A stretch of 27,214 bases of DNA from NCBI RefSeq assembly GCF_040605455.1, contig NZ_JBEXCV010000122.1, positions 1 to 27,214 of the forward strand. The letters run 5' to 3'. Below the pieces are notes generated by a model. It was not told where the DNA came from. It did not search any database and worked only from the letters and a program-made list of their open reading frames with translations. Positions 8,332 to 16,805 of the stretch are shown in pieces; position 1 is the stretch's first letter; each line of letters opens with the position of its first letter. A program made the translations under genes and the position numbers. The stretch comes from Embleya sp040605455. Lineage in GTDB: Bacteria; Actinomycetota; Actinomycetes; Streptomycetales; Streptomycetaceae.

Positions 8332-9105
8332 ATGACGTCCAGCGCCCCCACTGTCGGATACGCCCCGGTGAACGGCATCGAGTTGTATTACGAGTTGCAC
8401 GGCAGCGATGGACCGCCGCTGGTCGTACTGCACGGCGGCGCATTGACCATCGACTCGAGCTTCGCCGCGCTGCTGCCCGCGCTCGCCGCGAACCGCCGGG
8501 TGATCGCGGTCGAGCTCCAGGGCCACGGCCACACGGCGGACAGCGATCGCCCGATGTCCTTGGAGGTCTTCTCCGACGATGTCGTCGCGCTGCTCGACCA
8601 TCTGGGCGTCGAACACGCCGACTTCCTCGGCTTCAGCCTCGGCGGCCTGGTCGCGCTGCGCACCGCCGTACGGCACCCGGGGCGGATCGACCATCTCGTC
8701 CTGCTCGCGACGCACTACCGCCACGACGGCTACCACGCGGAGATCACCGCGCCCGAGCAGACCTCTCCGCGATTGCCGACCGCGGCCGACTTCGCGGCGA
8801 TGGTCGACGCCTACGCCCGGGTCGCCCCAGACCCCGCCCACTTCGAGGCCACTTTGGCCAAACTCCAGCCGCTGGCTCACGGCTTCGTCGAGTGGACGGA
8901 GGACGAACTGCGTTCGATCGCCGCCCCCACCCTCCTCGTCATCGGCGACACGGACTTCATCCGCATCGAGCACGCCGCCCGCATGCACGAACTCATCCCC
9001 GACGCCCACCTGGCAATCCTCCCGAACACCACCCACATGAACGTCCCCACCCGCACCGACCTCCTCACCCCGATGCTCGACGCCTTCCTGCCGACCAAGG
9101 CGTGA
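8332..9105 (+). CDS. Alpha/beta-fold hydrolase
   Basis: This 257-residue soluble hydrolase has the canonical catalytic triad. The nucleophile is S102 in GFSLGG; the acid is Asp in VIGDTDFI (206 or 208); and the base is H235 in PNTTHMN. The oxyanion-hole HGG is at 34-36, and ELQGHGHT at 61-68 is the usual strand 4 loop. The fold group includes esterases, haloperoxidase-like and lactone hydrolases; the substrate is not readable. The start ATG is preceded by AGGAG (8322-8326). The gene stands alone on the plus strand, downstream of the HAD relic, and no cofactor or pathway partner is adjacent. Confidence 0.93.
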   Translation: MTSSAPTVGYAPVNGIELYYELHGSDGPPLVVLHGGALTIDSSFAALLPALAANRRVIAVELQGHGHTADSDRPMSLEVFSDDVVALLDHLGVEHADFLGFSLGGLVALRTAVRHPGRIDHLVLLATHYRHDGYHAEITAPEQTSPRLPTAADFAAMVDAYARVAPDPAHFEATLAKLQPLAHGFVEWTEDELRSIAAPTLLVIGDTDFIRIEHAARMHELIPDAHLAILPNTTHMNVPTRTDLLTPMLDAFLPTKA

Positions 9106-9300
9106 CGGTCCACCGAGTACGGGTACGGGTGGCCGTCGGACGCAGGGCGGGTCGGCCGACGAGGGGCGTTCCGGGGGCCGGCACAGGTGGGGCGGTGATT
9201 CGGGGGGCGTGGACGAGAATGTGCGGGGTTGGTCGTCGGGGTGTCGGCAGTGGGCGGGGCGGCGGCTTGGTCTCGACCTTGGACTGGATCGGACCGGACC

Positions 9301-9318
9301 GGGTCGGGTCGGGTCGGG
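9301..9318 (+). promoter_or_regulatory. Predicted G-quadruplex tract in the leader of the KdpD-like gene
   Basis: Four runs of GGG separated by TC (GGGTCGGGTCGGGTCGGG) form a perfect two-base-loop G-quadruplex motif on the coding strand, 30 bp before the chosen GTG start. It is preceded by related GGACC units (9291-9300). Folding in the mRNA or in the coding strand could affect expression; this is inference. Confidence 0.45.
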
Positions 9319-9348
9319 TGGATCGGCGTTCGGAAGGGGTGGGTGCGG

Positions 9349-12054
9349 GTGTCACACGGACGGGTCGGAGTCCGGAGTTCGCCGGAGCCCGCTGTCTCGG
9401 GGGTGGGTGGATTCGCCGTCGAGGCTCCCGGGCGGGGCCGGTTGCGGGTCTATCTCGGTGCGGCGCCGGGGGTGGGCAAGACGTACGCGATGCTCGACGA
9501 GGCGCGGCACAGACGCTCGCGCGGTACGGATGTGGTGGTCGGTGTCGTGGAGTGCCACGGCCGACCCCGTACCGAGGAGATGCTCGACGGGCTGGAGGTC
9601 GTGCCGCGCAGGCAACTCACCCATCGGGGTGATGCGTTCACCGAGATGGACGTCGACGCGGTGATCGCCCGTCGACCCCGGGTGGCGCTGGTGGACGAAC
9701 TCGCGCACACCAACGTGCCCGGTTCGCGCAACGCGAAGCGCTGGCGAGACGTCGAGGAGATCCTCGATGCGGGGATCGACGTGATCTCCACGGTGAACGT
9801 GCAGCATCTGGAGTCGCTCAACGACGTGGTCGAGTCGATCACGGGTGTAGCGCAGCACGAGACCGTGCCCGACGGCGTGGTGCGTCGTGCGGATCAGGTC
9901 GAGTTCGTGGACCTGACGCCGGAGGCGTTGCGGCGGCGACTCGCGCACGGGAACGTGTACCCGCCCGCGATCGCGGGCGCCGCGCCGGCGAACTGCTTCC
10001 GGCCCGGGAATCTGACGGCGTTGCGGGAGTTGGCGCTGTTGTGGGTGGCGGGTCGGGTGGACGAGTACCTGCGCGAGCATCGCCACGACCACCCGATCGA
10101 CGCGACGCGGCCGGCGCGCGAGCGGGTCGTCGTGGCGCTGACCGGCGGGCCCGAGGGCGACACGCTGATCCGCCGAGCGGCGCGGATCGCCGGCCGCGGG
10201 CCGGGCGGAGAGGTGCTTGCGGTGCACGTGGCCCGCAGCAACGGTCCGTCCGGGGGCTGCTCGGCCGATCTGGCCCGTCAGCGCCGGTTGGTGGACTCGC
10301 TGGGCGGCACGTTCCACCCCATCGTCGGCGACGACGTGCCCGGTGCCCTGCTCGACTTCGCCCGCGGGGTAAATGCCACGCAGATCGTCCTGGGCGGCAG
10401 CCGGCGCCGGCCCTGGCAGTACGTCCTGGGCCCCGGCGTCGGCGCCACCGTCGCCGCCCGCTCCGGCGACATCGACACCCACATCGTCACCCACGAACAC
10501 ATCGGTCGCGGCCGGGAAACCACCCCGAAGCGCTCGACCACCGCCCGGGGACGAGCCGTCACGAGTTGGGCGGTCGCTCTCCTCGGGCCACTCATACCGG
10601 CCGCCGTACTCGTGCCGATGCGGGGCGGCGTGGCGCTGCCCGGAGACATGCTCCTGTTCCTGGCGCTCACCGTCGGGGTCGCCCTGTTCGGCGGCCTGTG
10701 GCAGGCGGTGGCCGCGGCCGTGGTCGGATCGCTGTTGCTGGACTACTACTTGACCGCGCCGACGCACACCCTGAAGATCGCCGCGCCGGGCAACATGCTC
10801 AGCCTCGTGGTCTTCGTCGTCATCGCCCTGGCCGTGGCGTCGGTCGTCGACCTGGCCGCGCGGCGCGCCCAGCAGGCCGCGCGCAACCAGGCCGAGGCGG
10901 ACACGCTGAGCTTCCTGGCCGGCAGCGTACTGCGCGGCGAAGAAGCGTTGCCCGCGCTGCTCGAACGGGTCCGACAGACGTTCGGCGTGGAGTCGGTCGC
11001 CGTGCTCCAACGCGACGGACCCTGCGCATCCTGGGCGAGGGTCGACTCGATCGGCCCCAATCCGCCGACTCGGCCCGACAAGGCGGACGTCGAGGTCCCG
11101 GTGGACCAGTCGCTCGCGCTGGTGTTGTCCGGCCGCGCGCTGCCCGCCGACACGCGTCGTGTCCTGGGTGCGTTCGCCGCGCAGACCGCACTGGTCCTGG
11201 AACGACGCACCCTGGTCGCCGAGGCGGCGGAGGCCCGCCGACTCGGCGAGGGCCACAGCCTCGACACCGCCCTGTTCGCGATCGTCGCCCGGGACCTGCG
11301 CGCGCCGCTGGCCGCGATCAAGGCCGGTGCGTCCGGCCTGCGTTCGCACGAGGTGGACTGGGCGCGGGCGGAGCGGGCCGAGTTGCTCGCCACCATCGAG
11401 GCGGGCGCCGATCGTCTCGACCAACTGATCGGCAACCTGCTCGACATGAGCCGGCTGCGGATGGGCACGATCGAGCCGCTGCCGAGCGACGTCGCGTTGG
11501 ACGAGGTGGTCCCGGGTGCGGTGGCCCGAGCCGCGCAAACGGCGGTGCGGGTGTCGGTGCCCGACACGCTGCCGACCGTACGTGCCGACGGAGAGTTGCT
11601 GGACCGGGTGATGGCGAACCTGGTCGAGAACGCCGTCCTGCACACCCCACCCGACACCCCCGTGGTCGTCGTCGCGAAGGCGGTCCGCGACCGCATCGAA
11701 CTGCGCGTGGTCGACCGCGGACCCGGCCTGCCCGACGACGCCAAGGACCGCGTCTTCGAAGCCTTCGCGCGCCACGGCGACGCTCCCCGAAGCCGGGGCG
11801 TCGGCCTGGGACTCGCCGTCGCCCGCGGCTTTGCCGAAGCCATGAACGGCTCCCTCACCGCCGAGGACACTCCCGGCGGCGGCCTCACCATGATCCTCAC
11901 GCTCCCCGCGTCCACCGGGCCCGAGCCGGGCGGCGAGCCCGACCGAAGTCATGTCCGGAGCACGCCTGTCGACGGGCACCGGGACGTCCGGGCGCGCACG
12001 GAGTCCGGGGGCCGGGACGATGAGAATGACGCAGCGTCATCCCGGCGCCGGTGA
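9349..12054 (+). CDS. KdpD-like sensor kinase lacking the phospho-acceptor histidine
   Basis: This protein of about 901 residues has the full KdpD architecture. There is a KdpD domain with Walker A GAAPGVGKT (37-45) and VALVDELAHTN (about 111-121), a UspA-like domain (about 257-383), a DUF4118 membrane part with four helices (about 404-508), a GAF-like linker, HisKA (about 638-705) and HATPase (about 748-855; N-box LVENAVLHTP, DRGPGLPD, RGVGLGLAVARG). In place of the usual HDLRTPLA the HisKA box reads ARDLRAPLA (codons GCC CGG GAC), so the phosphorylated His is Arg. GTG 9349 was chosen because AAGGGG lies at 9334-9339; GTG 9343 is another option. Neither a KdpE regulator nor kdpABC is nearby. 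It may act as a non-phosphorylating nucleotide-binding sensor. A disordered polar tail of about 40 residues follows the kinase domain. Confidence 0.9.
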   Translation: MSHGRVGVRSSPEPAVSGVGGFAVEAPGRGRLRVYLGAAPGVGKTYAMLDEARHRRSRGTDVVVGVVECHGRPRTEEMLDGLEVVPRRQLTHRGDAFTEMDVDAVIARRPRVALVDELAHTNVPGSRNAKRWRDVEEILDAGIDVISTVNVQHLESLNDVVESITGVAQHETVPDGVVRRADQVEFVDLTPEALRRRLAHGNVYPPAIAGAAPANCFRPGNLTALRELALLWVAGRVDEYLREHRHDHPIDATRPARERVVVALTGGPEGDTLIRRAARIAGRGPGGEVLAVHVARSNGPSGGCSADLARQRRLVDSLGGTFHPIVGDDVPGALLDFARGVNATQIVLGGSRRRPWQYVLGPGVGATVAARSGDIDTHIVTHEHIGRGRETTPKRSTTARGRAVTSWAVALLGPLIPAAVLVPMRGGVALPGDMLLFLALTVGVALFGGLWQAVAAAVVGSLLLDYYLTAPTHTLKIAAPGNMLSLVVFVVIALAVASVVDLAARRAQQAARNQAEADTLSFLAGSVLRGEEALPALLERVRQTFGVESVAVLQRDGPCASWARVDSIGPNPPTRPDKADVEVPVDQSLALVLSGRALPADTRRVLGAFAAQTALVLERRTLVAEAAEARRLGEGHSLDTALFAIVARDLRAPLAAIKAGASGLRSHEVDWARAERAELLATIEAGADRLDQLIGNLLDMSRLRMGTIEPLPSDVALDEVVPGAVARAAQTAVRVSVPDTLPTVRADGELLDRVMANLVENAVLHTPPDTPVVVVAKAVRDRIELRVVDRGPGLPDDAKDRVFEAFARHGDAPRSRGVGLGLAVARGFAEAMNGSLTAEDTPGGGLTMILTLPASTGPEPGGEPDRSHVRSTPVDGHRDVRARTESGGRDDENDAASSRRR

Positions 12055-12257
12055 CGACGCATCCGGCCACGGAGCCTCCGCGAAAAAACCGCCGGCGGAC
12101 CACGGCGACCACTGCTACTTTTCCGGAGGCCGTGCGAGAGAACGAGGAGGTGGTACCCGTGAACGCAGTATCGACATGGGTGCTCCCCTCCGGGGTCACG
12201 GTCGGGCGATAGGTCGTCCGGGAGCGCCGTTCAAGAGCACTCCCGAAAGGCACGACC

Positions 12258-12980
12258 ATGCGATTCACTTCCGAACAACGCCTCGACGACGGCGTCCTCG
12301 AACGCGAATTCACCCTCGGCGAGATCCCCGGCGTCCTGTGGACGTCCGGATCCGCACCTGCCCCGCTGATCCTGATCGGCCACAACGGCGGCTTGCACAA
12401 GCGGGAATCGCGGCTGGTGGCCCGGGCCCGGCACTCCGCGGCGGAGTACGGCTACGCGGTCGCCGCCATCGACCACCCCGGGCACGGCGACCGGCCCCGT
12501 TCCGCCGTCGACGAGCAGGCTCGCGCCGACCTCCGCCGGGCGATGGCGGCCGGCGAGCCGGTCGACGAGATCTTCGAGTCCTTCATCGTCCCGCTGGTCG
12601 AAAAGGCGGTCCCGGAATGGCGGACCACCCTGGACGCCCTCCTTTCGCTGCCCGAGATCGGCGGCCCGGTCGGGTACTCGGGGATGACCGCCGTCGGCAT
12701 TCGGCTGGCGGTGGTCGAACCGCGCATCTCGGCCGCCGGTTTCTTCGCCGGGGGTTACGTGCCACGCGCCCAGCGCGAGGAGGCCCGGCAGGTCACCATT
12801 CCGCTGCAGTTCCTGCTGCAGTGGGACGACGAAGGGAACCCGCGGCAGTCGGCCCTGGACCTGTTCGACGCCTTCGGCACCAAGGAGAAGACGCTGCACG
12901 CCAATGTGGGCGGGCACGCCGGCACCCCGTGGTTCGAGGTGGACGACGGGAACCGGTTCTTCGGCCGACACCTGAAGTAA
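12258..12980 (+). CDS. Alpha/beta-fold hydrolase (dienelactone hydrolase/FrsA-like)
   Basis: This 240-residue hydrolase has the oxyanion-type loop GHNGG at 41-45, the IDHPGHGDR loop at 71-79, the nucleophile S141 in GYSGM, the acid D190 or D191 in LLQWDDEG and the base H220 in VGGHAGTPWF. The long loop around residues 85-125 before the nucleophile is typical of this group. The ATG is preceded by AAAGG (12245-12249). It is the second alpha/beta hydrolase in the window but shares little sequence with the first. It lies 203 bp after the KdpD-like gene, so joint transcription is uncertain. Substrate unknown. Confidence 0.9.
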   Translation: MRFTSEQRLDDGVLEREFTLGEIPGVLWTSGSAPAPLILIGHNGGLHKRESRLVARARHSAAEYGYAVAAIDHPGHGDRPRSAVDEQARADLRRAMAAGEPVDEIFESFIVPLVEKAVPEWRTTLDALLSLPEIGGPVGYSGMTAVGIRLAVVEPRISAAGFFAGGYVPRAQREEARQVTIPLQFLLQWDDEGNPRQSALDLFDAFGTKEKTLHANVGGHAGTPWFEVDDGNRFFGRHLK

Positions 12981-13230
12981 GGCCGGGCCGTCAGGCCGGC
13001 AGCGGACGCCGGGCGGTGTCGGCCGGGATGCCGCTCGTCGAGGACGGCCCCGGCCCTCCTCGATGGCGGTGGCCGGCAGCTGCACGACCGCCCCGATCGC
13101 GGCGGTACCGGCCATCGCTGGTACCGGCCGGTCGGGGCGACGCTCGGCCACCAGTGCCCGGGCCGGGTCGGCGGCCGGCAGCCGGCAGCCGGCAGTAGGT
13201 GCGGGCCGTGCCCCGGCGTTCGACTGCGCC
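12981..13230 (-). pseudogene. Possible decayed coding remnant (unidentified)
   Basis: Read on the minus strand from about 13190, one frame with high G/C third positions gives DPARALVAERRPDRPVPAMA followed by GTAAIGAVVQLPATAIEEG. A change of frame near 13045 then gives SGIPADTARRPLPA and a TGA at 12991. The two pieces look like the end of one protein broken by a frameshift, but neither matches a family I recognise. A direct triplet of GCCGGCA-like units at about 13177-13195 lies at its upstream edge. Low confidence that this was ever a gene. Confidence 0.25.
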
Positions 13231-13262
13231 AGGACCCCGATCGCTCTCTCGATCGGGGTCCT
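13231..13262. terminator. Perfect 13-bp hairpin, terminator-like
   Basis: The arms AGGACCCCGATCG (13231-13243) and CGATCGGGGTCCT (13250-13262) are perfectly complementary around the 6-nt loop CTCTCT. No T-run follows on either strand, as is common for actinomycete terminators. It stands in otherwise decayed DNA, about 250 bp after the hydrolase gene on the plus strand. Confidence 0.65.
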
Positions 13263-13539
13263 TCGCCGTGCCCCTACTCGTCGTCCGGGTCGCCCGGGTG
13301 CTCCGGGAGCGCTTCCGTCCTCCGGGGAGAGGCCCCGCGCGCACTCGGCGGGCCGATGCCCGGCGAGGCCGAACCCGATACGGTGCAGCGCGCTGTCCCG
13401 GACAGGCGCGGCGCGAGGGCCCGGCCTTGCTCCGTGCCTGGGCAGCCATCGGGCGGATTCGCCGCAGGAGGTGGCGAGTTCGGGAGATTCCTCCGGCGGG
13501 GACGACCGCGAACCGGTCGCGGCACCCGGCCGCCCGTGA

Positions 13540-13851
13540 AGCCGCGGACGTCCGCGAGGTGTCCGCGCCCGTCTCCCCGTCGGCCGCGACCACCACGACA
13601 ACACGGGTTACTGGGTCGCGATCGCGCTGATCGACTTCACCCGGCCGGAGGGCCCGACGGTCCGGCACGTCGAGCGGTACTCCGAGTCGGGCGAGGAACG
13701 CCCGATGCTCTACGCCGACGGGCGCTTCGCGATGAACATGGGTCCCTTCGAGTTCAAGGAGGAGGAACCCATCTCCGAGGGCGAATGGGAGATGTTCATG
13801 GACCCGGCCCATCACCTGAGCATCCGCGAGGGGTACAACCTCTACCCCTGA
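13540..13851 (+). pseudogene. 5'-truncated hypothetical gene
   Basis: The frame is open from just after a stop at 13537-13539 to the TGA at 13849-13851. Residues encoded from about 13590 look like real protein, with DHHDNTGYWVAIALIDFTRP, later MLYADGRFAMNMGPFEF and the ending REGYNLYP. Third positions are rich in G/C. There is no ATG or GTG before the Met at about 13705, so either the 5' end has been lost or only a C-terminal fragment of about 48 residues is made. Upstream DNA (13263-13590) shows no matching N-terminus in any frame. I do not recognise the family. Confidence 0.5.
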
Positions 13852-14227
13852 CCGACCCGGACAAGCACCCCCACGCGGAGCGCACCAACTCCCTTACATC
13901 GCGACCGCGTCGACGGTCGAACCGGCGACTCGGCCCGACCGCCGAGCCGGCGGCCAAGACCATCGGGAAGCCGACGGGCGGAACCGATGTCGGGCTCGGT
14001 TCCGGGCACGGGCCCGCCGCCGGGGCCTGGTGGTTGTTCTCGGCGGCTTGTCCGGCCTCGGTGGCCCGCAGCCGGAACGCGTCGCTGCCGGTCCGGATCG
14101 GCAGGTGCGACTTGCCGGTGCCGAAATCACCGATCGGCGTCACCTCGGTGGGCAGTCCGACGGCGATCACCGGCCCGGTCGCCTACGACCCGGCCGGCGT
14201 CACCCCCGAGGAGCGTCGCCGGGACGA
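13852..14227. other. Gene-free spacer between the truncated gene and the aldo-keto reductase
   Basis: No convincing gene is present. On the minus strand a short segment near 14105-14170 encodes IGDFGTGKSHL, which resembles a P-loop, but the flanking residues do not support a particular ATPase. Nothing else was seen. Confidence 0.4.
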
Positions 14228-15247
14228 TCAGCGGCGGCGCAGCGACGGGTCGAGCAGTGCGGGCGGGGTGTCGTTCTTCTCGTGTGGGGCGAGGTCGGTA
14301 CCGGGCGGGACGATCGCGTCGATCGCGTCGAGTACGTCTGCGGAGAGCGTGGTGTCCGCGGCGGCGAGCTGCGAGTGCAGGTGGTCCAGGGTGCGGGGGC
14401 CGATGAGTGCACTGGTCACGCCGGGGTGCGCGGTCACGAAGCCGAGTGCGATCTGGATCATCGTCAGTCCGGCGTCGTCGGCGACCTTGGCCAGTTGCTC
14501 GACGGCGTCGAGCCTGGCCCGGTTGGAGGGGATGGAAGTGTCGAAGCGCTGCGGCATGAACGTCGAGCGGCTGGTGGTGATCTCCCTGCCCTGGCGGATC
14601 GCGCCCGACAGCCAGCCCGAGGCCAGCGGGCTCCACACCATCACTCCGAGCCCGTACTGCTCGGTCACGGGCAGGACGTGGGTCTCGATACCGCGCTGCA
14701 GGATCGAGTAACTGGGCTGTTCGGTGACGTAACGGCTCGAGTGATGCTCGCGGGCGGCCCACTGGGCCTGCACGATGCGGTGGGCCGGAAAGGTCGAGGA
14801 GCCGAAGTAGCGGATCTTTCCCGCGCGCTGCAGGTCGGTCAACGCCGACAGGGTCTCCTCGTCGCCGGTGTTCGGATCCCACCGGTGGATCTGGTAGAGG
14901 TCGACGTGGTCGACGCCGAGCCGACGCAGGCTGTCCTCCAATGCGGTGACCAGCCAGCGGCGCGAGCCGCCCCGGCGATTGCGCTCGTCGCCCATGGGCA
15001 TGGCCGCCTTCGTGGCCAGCACGAGGTCGTCGCGGCGGCCCGCGATGGCCTTGCCTACCATTTCCTCCGACTCGCCGCCGCTGTACACGTCGGCGGTGTC
15101 GATCAGGTTGATCCCCGCCTCCAGGGCGGCGTCGACGATGGCGGTGACCTCGTCCTGGGTCGTGCGCCCGATCTTTCCGAAGTTCATCGCGCCGAGCGCG
15201 AGGGTGCCGACCTGCACACCGGTGCGGCCCAAGGTGCGGTACTGCAT
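14228..15247 (-). CDS. Aldo/keto reductase
   Basis: This 339-residue NADPH-dependent oxidoreductase has the AKR TIM-barrel fold and the classical tetrad: D50 (NLIDTADVY), Y55, K80 (LATKAAM) and H121 (YQIHRWD). The C-terminal SALIGPRT segment (cofactor phosphate binding) is present near residue 290. The start ATG at 15247 gives the standard MQYRTLGRTG N-terminus and follows GAGGAG at good spacing; upstream Met codons lack this support. It is divergent from a TetR-family gene, and the 150-bp region between them carries two copies of a palindrome. The likely arrangement is repression of the reductase by the TetR protein, relieved by a small, perhaps carbonyl-containing, effector. Confidence 0.94.
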   Translation of the reverse strand: MQYRTLGRTGVQVGTLALGAMNFGKIGRTTQDEVTAIVDAALEAGINLIDTADVYSGGESEEMVGKAIAGRRDDLVLATKAAMPMGDERNRRGGSRRWLVTALEDSLRRLGVDHVDLYQIHRWDPNTGDEETLSALTDLQRAGKIRYFGSSTFPAHRIVQAQWAAREHHSSRYVTEQPSYSILQRGIETHVLPVTEQYGLGVMVWSPLASGWLSGAIRQGREITTSRSTFMPQRFDTSIPSNRARLDAVEQLAKVADDAGLTMIQIALGFVTAHPGVTSALIGPRTLDHLHSQLAAADTTLSADVLDAIDAIVPPGTDLAPHEKNDTPPALLDPSLRRR

Positions 15248-15327
15248 ATCGTGTCTCCTCATTGCGGGTGAAGCGTGTGCCATGCATGGCTTGGTGACCG
15301 GTTCCCTGCTCTGACATCATGAGCAAA

Positions 15328-15342
15328 CGGAACCTCGTTCCG
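15328..15342. promoter_or_regulatory. Candidate TetR operator, copy 1
   Basis: CGGAACCTCGTTCCG is a perfect CGGAAC-N3-GTTCCG inverted repeat between the divergent reductase and TetR genes. A second copy lies 23 bp away, centre to centre, so both lie on nearly the same face of the helix. Confidence 0.7.
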
Positions 15343-15350
15343 AAACGATA

Positions 15351-15365
15351 CGGAACATGGTTCCG
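15351..15365. promoter_or_regulatory. Candidate TetR operator, copy 2
   Basis: CGGAACATGGTTCCG is the second perfect CGGAAC-N3-GTTCCG inverted repeat. Its spacer contains the ATG at 15357 that could otherwise be taken as the TetR start. This supports the downstream GTG at 15399 as the true start, with the operator lying in the TetR promoter or leader. Confidence 0.7.
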
Positions 15366-15398
15366 CTTTTGCAAGAGGCGAGTGGAAAGAGTGGCGCG

Positions 15399-15992
15399 GT
15401 GAACGACAGCGACGAGGGCGCAGGGCAGGCAGTCCCGTCCAAGCGGAAGGACGCCCGACGCAACAAGGAAACCCTGCTCGACGCGGCCGCCGCGGTCTTC
15501 GTCACGTCAGGCGTGGAGGCGCCGGTACGCGACATCGCGGCCGAGGCCGGCGTCGGCCTGGGCACGATCTACCGTCACTTCCCGACGCGAGCGGACCTCA
15601 TCGTCGCCGTCTACCGGCACCAGGTCGACGCCTGTGCCGATGCGGGGCCGACCCTGCTGGCGACCAGCCCTTGTCCGCGCGCCGCACTGGGGCAGTGGAT
15701 CAACCTCTTCGTCGATTTCCTGGTCACCAAGCACGGACTCGCCGCCGTGCTGCAGGCCGACAACGCGGGCTTCGAGGCGCTGCATGCCCACTTCCTCGAC
15801 CGCCTCGTACCCGTCTGCGCCGAACTGCTCGAAGCCGCAGCCCGCGCCGGCGAGATCCGCCCGGACCTCGATGCGTACGAGCTCATGCGCGGCGTCGGCA
15901 ACCTCTGCATCGGCGCGGACAGTGATCCCCACTACGACGCACGCCACATGGTGGAACTCCTCATCGCCGGGCTACGCCGACCACACCACTGA
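15399..15992 (+). CDS. TetR-family transcriptional repressor
   Basis: This regulator of about 197 residues has the TetR N-terminal DNA-binding domain, with the helix-turn-helix at about residues 43-62 (VRDIAAEAGVGLGTIYRHFP), followed by a helical ligand-binding and dimerisation domain. GTG 15399 was chosen because the upstream in-frame ATG at 15357 lies inside a palindromic operator and has no ribosome site; the GTG itself has only a weak purine-rich leader. It probably represses itself and the divergent aldo-keto reductase through the paired CGGAAC-N3-GTTCCG sites. It is convergent with the hypothetical gene at 16248. The effector is unknown. Confidence 0.93.
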   Translation: MNDSDEGAGQAVPSKRKDARRNKETLLDAAAAVFVTSGVEAPVRDIAAEAGVGLGTIYRHFPTRADLIVAVYRHQVDACADAGPTLLATSPCPRAALGQWINLFVDFLVTKHGLAAVLQADNAGFEALHAHFLDRLVPVCAELLEAAARAGEIRPDLDAYELMRGVGNLCIGADSDPHYDARHMVELLIAGLRRPHH

Positions 15993-16247
15993 CCTCGGCG
16001 ACATCGCGCGTGCGACTCTGCCGAAGCGCCGACTAGAGCGCCTTGGCCGAGGCCGGCAGTTCCGTGTGCGGTTCCGCCAGCGGTGGTGCGCACCCGTTTG
16101 GTGCAGTGGGCGGGCGAGGCAGCGTGGGACCCGGATCTCGTCGCGGGCGTCGGCTGCAAAGGCGGGCCCGGCATCGATGGCACGAATCGGCTTCGGCTCC
16201 GCGCCGCCGCGCCCGCCGTGGACTTCGGCGGTGGTCCGTCAGGGCGG

Positions 16248-16685
16248 TCAGGCGGCCTTGGCTCGGCCTTCGGAGATCTGGCGCAGGGCGTCGTCGAGAT
16301 CGGACTGGGCGCGTTGCAGCCAGGCCGTGGTGATATCCACGGCGTCGCCGGCTTCGCCGCTGCGCCGGTGCAGGTGCGGCTGCTCACCCTCCTCGGCTGC
16401 GCGGGCGTGCTTGATCGCGTGGTGGATGCGTCCGGCGGCGGCGAGTTCGCTGCCCGCCACCTGGAGCCAGGCTCGGGTCGTCGCGTCGGCGACCTTGCCG
16501 GTGTTCGCGGAGTCGGTCAGTGCCCGCGCGATCGCCTCGATGCTCTTGCCCGCCAGCTTGCGCGGCACCAACGCCGGTGGCAGACCGGGCAGTTGCTCCA
16601 GCTCGGCCAGGACCACACTCTCCAGTAGGGCCAGGCCGTACGTCACTCGGCCCAGTTTCAGCAGATACTCGTCATCCGGAATCAT
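16248..16685 (-). CDS. Hypothetical protein, helical
   Basis: This 145-residue protein starts at MIPDDEYLLKLGRVTYGLAL. The upstream Met (16730) would add 15 residues of low plausibility. Most of it is predicted helical from its heptad-like Leu/Ala pattern (LALLESVVLAELEQLP, IEAIARAL, WLQRAQSDLDDALRQISE). It has no signal peptide, membrane segment or catalytic motif that I recognise. It converges on the TetR gene, and the 255-bp gap between them (15993-16247) shows nothing clear. It lies 120 bp downstream of the squalene/phytoene synthase-like gene on the same strand and might be cotranscribed with it. Confidence 0.68.
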   Translation of the reverse strand: MIPDDEYLLKLGRVTYGLALLESVVLAELEQLPGLPPALVPRKLAGKSIEAIARALTDSANTGKVADATTRAWLQVAGSELAAAGRIHHAIKHARAAEEGEQPHLHRRSGEAGDAVDITTAWLQRAQSDLDDALRQISEGRAKAA

Positions 16686-16805
16686 CGGGCCATTGTGCGA
16701 TACCGGTCGGACACGATCGTGACACCACACGGCGTGTCGCAGCCAATGCAGCCGGACGCGCCAAGCCCGGCTCGCCTCGGGACCGAAGCGGACGCGCGCC
16801 CCGCC

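Noticed and set aside
9352..11979. Very long open frame on the minus strand opposite the KdpD-like gene
   Set aside because: It is a shadow frame created by strong codon bias; its translation is low-complexity His/Gly/Arg-rich and lacks domains, while the plus strand encodes a complete KdpD.
12012..12044. Inverted repeat CCGGGA...TCCCGG with inner ATGACGC/GCGTCAT at the end of the KdpD-like gene
   Set aside because: The inner arms leave only a 1-nt loop and the outer arms have an 8-nt bulge; it also lies within the coding tail, so a terminator call was not supported.
14000..14170. P-loop-like IGDFGTGKSHL on the minus strand, suggesting an IS21 IstB remnant
   Set aside because: Only the P-loop-like stretch fits; the residues after it do not follow IstB, and no transposase part or terminal repeats are seen.
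15993..16247. Possible small gene between the TetR gene and the hypothetical gene
   Set aside because: No frame combines a start, ribosome site and coding-like third positions.
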